From Streptomyces sp. WMMB303 (lineage in GTDB: Bacteria > Actinomycetota > Actinomycetes > Streptomycetales > Streptomycetaceae): 64,000 bases of DNA. The stretch lies in NCBI RefSeq assembly GCF_029351045.1, contig NZ_JARKIN010000001.1, positions 1,202,001 through 1,266,000 on the forward strand. The letters run 5' to 3'. A model generated the notes under the pieces. It was not told the origin of the DNA, did no database searches, and saw nothing but the letters and a program-made list of their open reading frames with translations. The translations under genes were made by a program, and so were the position numbers. This document shows positions 58,428 to 64,000 of this stretch, in pieces (position 1 is the first letter of the stretch; each line of letters begins with the position of its first letter).

Positions 58428-60083
58428 TCAGGGGGTGCGGCCCCGCAGCGACCGGTAGCGGGCGACCAGCGCGGAGGTGGAGGCGTCCAGGCCCGGCACC
58501 TGCGCCCCTTCGGTCAGGGCGGGTTCGAGGCGCTTGGCGAGCGCCTTGCCGAGTTCGACACCCCACTGGTCGAAGGAGTCGATGTCCCAGATCGCGCCCT
58601 GGACGAAGACCTTGTGCTCGTAGAGCGCGATCAGCTGGCCGAGCACGGACGGGGTCAGCGCGGCGGCCAGGATGGTGGTCGTGGGCCGGTTTCCGGGGAA
58701 CGTGCGGTGCGGGACCTGGTGCTCGGGCACGCCTTCGGCGCGCACCTCGTCCGCGGTCCTGCCGAAGGCCAGCGCCTGGCCCTGCGCGAAGAGGTTCGCC
58801 ATCAGCAGGTCGTGCTGGCCGCGCAGGCCGCCGAGTTCCGCAACCGGCTCGGCGAAGCCCAGCAGATCGGCGGGGATCATCTTGGTGCCCTGGTGCAGGA
58901 GCTGGTAGTAGGCGTGCTGGCCGTTGGTGCCGGGAGTGCCCCACACCACGGGTCCGGTCTGCCAGTCGACGGGCTCGCCGCCGCGGGTGGTCGACTTGCC
59001 GTTGGACTCCATGTCCAACTGCTGGAGGTAGGCGGTGAACTGGGACAGGTAGTGGCTGTAGGGCAGTACGGCGTGCGACTGGGCGTCGTGGAAGTTGCCG
59101 TACCAGAGGCCCAGCAGGCCGAGCAGCACCGGCGCGTTGGCCTCCAGGGGGGCGGAGCGGAAGTGCTCGTCCATGAGGTGGAAGCCGGCCAGCATGTCGC
59201 CGAAGCACTCCGGACCGATGGCCACCATGAGGGAGAGGCCGATGGCCGAGTCATAGGAGTAGCGGCCGCCGACCCAGTCCCAGAACTCGAACATGTTGTC
59301 GGTGTTGATGCCGAACTCGGCCACCTTCTCGGCGTTCGTGGAGACGGCCACGAAGTGCCGTGCGACAGCGGAGCGGTCGCCTCCGAGACCGGCGAGCAGC
59401 CACTCCCGGGCCGCTTCGGCGTTGGTGATGGTCTCCACGGTGGTGAAGGTCTTGGAGGCGACGACGAAGAGCGTCCGGGCCGGGTCCAGGTCCCGGACGG
59501 CCTCGTGCAGGTCCGCGCCGTCCACATTGGAGACGAAGCGGAAGGTCATGTCGCGGCGGGTGTAGGGGCGCAGCGCCTCGTAGGCCATCTTGGGGCCGAG
59601 GTCGGAGCCGCCGATGCCGATGTTGACGACGTTCTCGATCCGCTCGCCGGTGTGGCCGCGCCAGTGGCCCTCGCGGATCCTGTTGGCGAAGGTGCCCATC
59701 TTGATGAGGACTTGGTGCACCTTGCCCATCACGTTCTCGCCGTCCACCCGGACGGTGGCCGACTCGGGGGTGCGCAGCGCCGTGTGCAGCACGGCACGGT
59801 CCTCGGTGACGTTGATCTTCTCGCCCTCGAACATCGCGTCCCGCAGCCGCGTCACGCCCGCGGCCTCGGCGAGTTGCCGCAGCAGCCGCAGCGTCTCGTC
59901 GGTGACCAGGTGCTTGGAGTAGTCGATGGACAGGTCGCCGACGCGTACGGCATACCGCTCGGCACGCTCCGGGTCGTCCTCGAAGAGCTGCCGCAGGTGT
60001 GTCCCCCGGAACGCGTCGTGGTGCCGGGACAGCGCCTGCCACTCCGGCAGCTGATCGAGTCGGGTGCGGCCTTCAGCGTTCAT
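58428..60083 (-). CDS. pgi: Glucose-6-phosphate isomerase
   Basis: Enzyme of 551 residues linking glycolysis with the pentose-phosphate genes. Signatures: [60 protein letters not shown], and the C-terminal [23 protein letters not shown] start. The upstream gap to rbpA is long and probably holds its own promoter. Confidence 0.97.
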   Translation of the reverse strand: MNAEGRTRLDQLPEWQALSRHHDAFRGTHLRQLFEDDPERAERYAVRVGDLSIDYSKHLVTDETLRLLRQLAEAAGVTRLRDAMFEGEKINVTEDRAVLHTALRTPESATVRVDGENVMGKVHQVLIKMGTFANRIREGHWRGHTGERIENVVNIGIGGSDLGPKMAYEALRPYTRRDMTFRFVSNVDGADLHEAVRDLDPARTLFVVASKTFTTVETITNAEAAREWLLAGLGGDRSAVARHFVAVSTNAEKVAEFGINTDNMFEFWDWVGGRYSYDSAIGLSLMVAIGPECFGDMLAGFHLMDEHFRSAPLEANAPVLLGLLGLWYGNFHDAQSHAVLPYSHYLSQFTAYLQQLDMESNGKSTTRGGEPVDWQTGPVVWGTPGTNGQHAYYQLLHQGTKMIPADLLGFAEPVAELGGLRGQHDLLMANLFAQGQALAFGRTADEVRAEGVPEHQVPHRTFPGNRPTTTILAAALTPSVLGQLIALYEHKVFVQGAIWDIDSFDQWGVELGKALAKRLEPALTEGAQVPGLDASTSALVARYRSLRGRTP

Positions 60084-60758
60084 CGCATCTCCTCTGGGTC
60101 ATCCCGCCCGTCGGGAGCGGGGAAGGATCGGGCTCCTGCCGGAGCCGCGGGAACGGGTTCACCGGCGGAGCGACCCGTCACACCCGCAGCCCCGCGGCGA
60201 GCCGGGAGCCGGCCTGTTCGGTTGTGAGAGGTGGCGGCGACCCGGAGGCCGCCGGGCCCCCGCACCGGGCTCCGACCGGCGAGGACGGGCGCTCGGGGAT
60301 GAGCCGGGCCCGGCGGCCGGGCGATCCGCGTCGGCGTGCGGACGACGTCGGCCGCAGTCGCCGGGGAACCCGGCAGCGGACGCACCGGGGGCGGCAGCGT
60401 GCGGGGTCGGCAGCGAAGTTTCCGGCGCCGGGGGCGGGTTCGTCTCCCGCGAGCGGCGCACGGACCGCGGAACCCGGGGCAGGGGGTGGCCGTCGCATTC
60501 CGGAATCGGGAGCCACGCCCGCGGCGCGCAACGGGACCGAGCGAAACCGGCCCATTCCGCTCCTCTCGCCACGAACCCCGCTGCCCCCAACCTAGACGAT
60601 GGACGGCTCGGCAACGCACCGCCCCCCGGTGCGTTGCCGAGCCGTCCATCGTTCGGTGTCATGGCAGCATCGGCCCGGCCGTCCGGCACCCGGCCGACGG
60701 CGGCCTCCGCGGCGTCACAGGGCCCGCTTCCCTCCCCGGGTCACCGGGGGCGGGCCCG
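60084..60758. other. Intergenic region between pgi and rbpA
   Basis: 675 bases, part of it the rbpA terminator (60597-60651). No convincing gene. The remaining 513 bases upstream of pgi are rich in short GC inverted repeats; no promoter motif could be fixed. Confidence 0.6.
60597..60651 (-). terminator. Terminator after rbpA
   Basis: Perfect 25-base arms (60597-60621 and 60627-60651) with a five-C loop, the longest hairpin seen in the window, 107 bases after the rbpA stop. Confidence 0.85.
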
Positions 60759-61094
60759 TCAGACCTCGCCCCTGAGCTTGGCGAGCGCCTCGGCGAGGAT
60801 GGCCTCGCCGTCCGCGTCGCTGCGCCGCTCCCGGACATAGGCGAGGTGAGTCTTGTACGGCTCGGTGCGCGGCGGGTCCGGGGGGTTGTCCGGGTCCTTC
60901 CCGGCGGGGAAGCCGCAGCGGGGGCAGTCCCAGGTCTCCGGGATCTGCGCGTCGCTGGCGAAGCTCGGCTGGGTCTCGTGCCCGTTGGAGCACCAGAAGG
61001 GGATCCGGAGGCGGGGCGCGGAATCGCCTCGCTCGGCCTCTCCCATGGGGCCCGCTCCGACCCGGCTGCCCCGGATCGCGTTGCCACTTGCCAC
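60759..61094 (-). CDS. rbpA: RNA polymerase-binding protein RbpA
   Basis: Protein of 111 residues, closely like actinobacterial RbpA: NAIRGSRVGAGPMGEAERGD, the zinc cysteines FWCSNGHETQPSF and WDCPRCGFPAG, PYKTHLAYVRERRSDADGEA and the sigma-binding end AILAEALAKLRGEV. It stabilises RNA polymerase with principal sigma factors and affects rifampicin tolerance. The GTG at 61094 has AGGGAG eight bases upstream. Some Streptomyces have a paralogue (RbpB); the two cannot be separated here. Confidence 0.93.
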   Translation of the reverse strand: MASGNAIRGSRVGAGPMGEAERGDSAPRLRIPFWCSNGHETQPSFASDAQIPETWDCPRCGFPAGKDPDNPPDPPRTEPYKTHLAYVRERRSDADGEAILAEALAKLRGEV

Positions 61095-61326
61095 GGTCGT
61101 AACTCCCTGCCTCACGGTGCCACGGAGCGTCGGCACTGCGCGCTCCGCTGCGGGCGCCCTAGTGTACGTAGGGCCCAACGCGCGCCCGGGGACCGGAGTT
61201 ACTGCGTCGGTACCGGACGCGGGCCCTCATCATAGGCAGGGGGTACGACAGCCTGTCAGCCGTTGTGCAGGCGACATCTGGGAATCGCGGCCCGGGTACC
61301 GGGGCGGTGCCGCGGCATGCGCCGGC

Positions 61327-61563
61327 TCAGTTGTTGAACTTCATCAGCAGGCCGAGCACGACGATGAGGGCGAACCACACCAGGCCGACGACGACCGTGA
61401 TCCGGTCGAGGTTGCGCTCGGCGACCGACGAGCCGCCGACGGAGGACTGCATACCGCCACCGAACATGTCGGAGAGGCCGCCCCCCTTGCCCTTGTGCAT
61501 CAGCACCAGCAGCAACAGCAGGGCGCTGAAGACGATGAGGGCGATTGAGAACCCCATGACCAC
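61327..61563 (-). CDS. secG: Preprotein translocase subunit SecG
   Basis: Protein of 78 residues with two membrane helices around the conserved HKGKGGGLSDMFGGGMQSSV loop. Part of the SecYEG channel. GTG at 61563 or ATG at 61557 could be the start. It lies between tpiA and rbpA, the normal order in Streptomyces. Confidence 0.93.
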   Translation of the reverse strand: MVMGFSIALIVFSALLLLLVLMHKGKGGGLSDMFGGGMQSSVGGSSVAERNLDRITVVVGLVWFALIVVLGLLMKFNN

Positions 61564-61703
61564 GGCTGGACCAACTCTCTCGGATCGTGGCTGGACACTT
61601 GACGTTACGAACGCTTGCGGGAGCCGGAGCGCAGGTCCGGCCCCCGCAAGACTACGACGGGCGACGGCCCGGCGTCACACGCCGTGGGTCACCCGCGGAC
61701 AGA

Positions 61704-62495
61704 TCACTGGTCGCGGAAGCGGACGATCTTGACGAACTCGTCCGTGTCCAGCGAGGCCCCGCCGACCAGCGCACCGTCGATGTCGGGCTGCGCCATGATC
61801 TTGGCGACGTTGCCGGCCTTGACGGAACCGCCGTACTGGATGCGCACCCGCTGGGCCGTCGCCCCGTCGTCGTCGTACAGCTCCGCGAGCCGGCCGCGGA
61901 TCGCGCCGCAGACCTCCTGGGCGTCCTCCTCACCGCAGACCTTGCCGGTGCCGATGGCCCAGACCGGTTCATAGGCGATGACCAGACCGGCCGCGGCCTC
62001 GGCCGAGACGTCCTGGAGGGCGCCGTCGAGCTGGCCGAGGGTGTGCGCGACGTGGTCGCCCGCCTCGCGAACGGCCAGCTCCTCGCCGACACAGACGATC
62101 GGGGTCAGCCCGTGCTTGAGCGCGGCCTTCACCTTGGCGTTGACCAGCGGCTCGTCCTCACCGTGGTACTGGCGCCGCTCCGAGTGGCCGATGGTGACGA
62201 AGGTGCAGTTGAGCTTCGCCAGCATCGGGCCGGAGATCTCACCGGTGTAGGCCCCGGAGTCGTGCGCGGACAGGTCCTGCGCGCCGTACCGGATGCGCAG
62301 CTTGTCACCGTCGACCAGCGTCTGCACCGACCGCAGGTCGGTGAAGGGCGGCAGGACCGCGACTTCCACGGCCTCGTAGTCCTTGTCCGTCAGCGCGAAG
62401 GCGAGCTTCTGCACATGGGCGATGGCCTCGAGGTGGTTGAGGTTCATCTTCCAGTTGCCCGCCATCAGCGGGGTGCGGGTGGGCGGTGTCGTCAT
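61704..62495 (-). CDS. tpiA: Triosephosphate isomerase
   Basis: Enzyme of 263 residues: [20 protein letters not shown], catalytic His in [15 protein letters not shown], catalytic Glu in [15 protein letters not shown], and [30 protein letters not shown] near the end. Interconverts DHAP and glyceraldehyde-3-phosphate. ATG start; part of gap-pgk-tpiA. Confidence 0.97.
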   Translation of the reverse strand: MTTPPTRTPLMAGNWKMNLNHLEAIAHVQKLAFALTDKDYEAVEVAVLPPFTDLRSVQTLVDGDKLRIRYGAQDLSAHDSGAYTGEISGPMLAKLNCTFVTIGHSERRQYHGEDEPLVNAKVKAALKHGLTPIVCVGEELAVREAGDHVAHTLGQLDGALQDVSAEAAAGLVIAYEPVWAIGTGKVCGEEDAQEVCGAIRGRLAELYDDDGATAQRVRIQYGGSVKAGNVAKIMAQPDIDGALVGGASLDTDEFVKIVRFRDQ

Positions 62496-62591
62496 GCCCT
62501 TCCTTCCATGTTCGCTGCTCCGCTCGCGCGGCGCGGTGCCAGTCTCGTAGTTGCCCGCGGCCCGGCAGCCGCGCGGGCGACGCCCACGGCG

Positions 62592-63803
62592 TCAGTCCTC
62601 CAGTGCGGCCAGGCCGGGAAGCGTCTTGCCCTCGAGGTACTCGAGGCTGGCGCCGCCGCCGGTCGAGATGTGTCCGAACGCATTCTCGTCGAAGCCGAGC
62701 TGACGCACCGCGGCGGCACTGTCACCGCCGCCGACGACGGTGAAGGCCGGGGAGTCGAGCAGGCCCTGCGCGACGGCCTTGGTGCCCTCGGCGAAGTCCG
62801 GGTGCTCGAAGACGCCCATCGGACCGTTCCAGAAGACGGTGGCTGCGTCGGCGAGCTTCGCGGCGTAGAGCTTACGGCTCTCCGGGCCGATGTCCAGCCC
62901 CTCCAGCCCGGCCGGGATGGCGTCCGCCGCCACCACCTCCGGGTCGGCCGGCGCCTTGGTCTTCAGGTCGGGGAACTCCGCGGCCGCCAGCACGTCCACC
63001 GGCAGCACGAACTCCACACCCAGTTCCTCGGCACGCTCCAGATAGCCCTTGACCGCCGGAATCTGGTCCTCCTGGAGCAGCGACCGGCCGACCTCGTATC
63101 CCTGGGCCTTGAGGAAGGTGTAGGCCATCCCGCCGCCGATCAGCAGCCGGTCGGCCTTGCCCAGCAGGTGGTCGATGACGCCGAGCTTGTCGGAGACCTT
63201 AGCGCCGCCCAGGACCACGGCGTAGGGCCGCTCGACGTCCTGGGTGAGCTTCCGCAGCACCCCCACCTCGGTGGCGATCAGATACCCGGCGGCGTGCGGG
63301 AGGCGGGCCGGCAGGTCGTAGACGGAGGCGTGCTTGCGGTGCACGGCACCGAAGCCGTCGCCCACGTACGCGTCGGCGAGCGCGGCCAGCTCGTCGGCGA
63401 AGGCACCCCGCTCGGCGTCGTCCTTGCTCGTCTCGCCGGGGTTGAAGCGGAGGTTCTCCAGCAGCGTGACCCCGCCGTCGGCGGTCCCGCCGACGGTGGC
63501 CTTCGCGCTGTCCCCCACCGTGTCGGCCGCGAAGGCGACCCGGATGCCGAGGAGTTCACCGAGCCGCGCGGCGACCGGCGCCAGCGAGAACTGCGGGTCC
63601 GGGGCGCCCTTGGGGCGTCCCAGGTGGGAGGCCACGACCACGCGCGCACCGCTCTCGGTGAGCTTCCGGATCGTGGGGACGGCGGCCCGGATCCGGCCGT
63701 CGTCGGTGATGGTGTCGCCGTCGAGCGGGACGTTGAGGTCGGCGCGGACGAAGACCCGCTTGCCGGACACGCCCTCGGCGACGAGTTCGTCGATCGTCTT
63801 CAT
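62592..63803 (-). CDS. pgk: Phosphoglycerate kinase
   Basis: Enzyme of 403 residues: [70 protein letters not shown] and [13 protein letters not shown] at the nucleotide site. Makes ATP from 1,3-bisphosphoglycerate, the product of GAPDH. ATG at 63803 gives [11 protein letters not shown]; upstream in-frame ATG at 63863 is not conserved. Confidence 0.97.
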   Translation of the reverse strand: MKTIDELVAEGVSGKRVFVRADLNVPLDGDTITDDGRIRAAVPTIRKLTESGARVVVASHLGRPKGAPDPQFSLAPVAARLGELLGIRVAFAADTVGDSAKATVGGTADGGVTLLENLRFNPGETSKDDAERGAFADELAALADAYVGDGFGAVHRKHASVYDLPARLPHAAGYLIATEVGVLRKLTQDVERPYAVVLGGAKVSDKLGVIDHLLGKADRLLIGGGMAYTFLKAQGYEVGRSLLQEDQIPAVKGYLERAEELGVEFVLPVDVLAAAEFPDLKTKAPADPEVVAADAIPAGLEGLDIGPESRKLYAAKLADAATVFWNGPMGVFEHPDFAEGTKAVAQGLLDSPAFTVVGGGDSAAAVRQLGFDENAFGHISTGGGASLEYLEGKTLPGLAALED

Positions 63804-63864
63804 GGATGGCTCCTGTCGTGGGCCCGGGGAACCGGCCCCGGGAGTACACAGCGCACGAGGCATG

Positions 63865-63899
63865 GGACAGGGCTCGTGCGCCGTGCACGAGCCCTGTCC
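63865..63899 (-). terminator. Terminator or attenuator between gap and pgk
   Basis: Fifteen-base perfect arms (63865-63879 and 63885-63899) with a GCCGT loop, 21 bases after the gap stop and 61 bases before pgk. Confidence 0.78.
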
Positions 63900-63920
63900 G
63901 TCACCTCTGTCCGCCCGGGT

Positions 63921-64000
<80 letters not shown>

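Overview
The window reads as chromosomal DNA of a Streptomyces (or very close actinomycete). Coding sequence is very GC-rich with strong third-position GC, GTG and TTG starts are common, and the conserved runs (ectABCD; sufR-B-D-C-S-U; tkt-tal-zwf-opcA-pgl; pgi; secG-tpiA-pgk-gap) follow the order usual in Streptomyces core chromosomes. No rRNA, tRNA, CRISPR array, insertion sequence or phage gene was recognised.

Layout. 1-3.4 kb: ectoine/hydroxyectoine genes ectA (partial)-ectB-ectC-ectD. 3.5-11.5 kb: class-V aminotransferase, alpha-ketoglutarate-semialdehyde-type dehydrogenase with a divergent IclR regulator, a membrane protein with a NarL-type two-component pair, and a uronate dehydrogenase. 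11.5-19.4 kb: mostly small or orphan genes, including a 25-residue ribosomal protein bL37, an SSI-type protease inhibitor, a double-TerD protein, a TetR regulator, a ProP-like osmolyte transporter and an uncharacterised 537-residue protein.

19.7-34.1 kb: a secondary-metabolite cluster, all on the minus strand, that matches the pentalenolactone pathway gene for gene: gap1 (drug-insensitive GAPDH), then penM, penH, penG, penF, penE, penD, penB, penA and penI. It continues without a break into ispH (ATGA overlap with penI) and ispG, the last two MEP-pathway enzymes. One transcriptional block therefore appears to carry precursor supply, cyclisation, five oxidative steps, export and self-resistance. 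No penR-type (MarR) regulator gene is present.

34.5-51 kb: a frameshifted secreted nuclease/phosphatase gene, an EI24 membrane protein, dapD, an SMR transporter/TetR pair, the SUF iron-sulfur assembly operon under SufR, an ABC exporter, and heme A and heme O synthases. 51-64 kb: transketolase, transaldolase and the oxidative pentose-phosphate genes, then pgi, rbpA, secG, tpiA, pgk and the 3' end of the housekeeping gap. That gap encodes the enzyme pentalenolactone inhibits, so target and resistance copies lie about 30 kb apart.

Strong hairpins mark the ends of many transcription units. Several palindromes near regulators (IclR, TetR, SufR, and upstream of gap1) are candidate operators. Function calls rest on recognised family motifs and remembered homologues; no database search was run.
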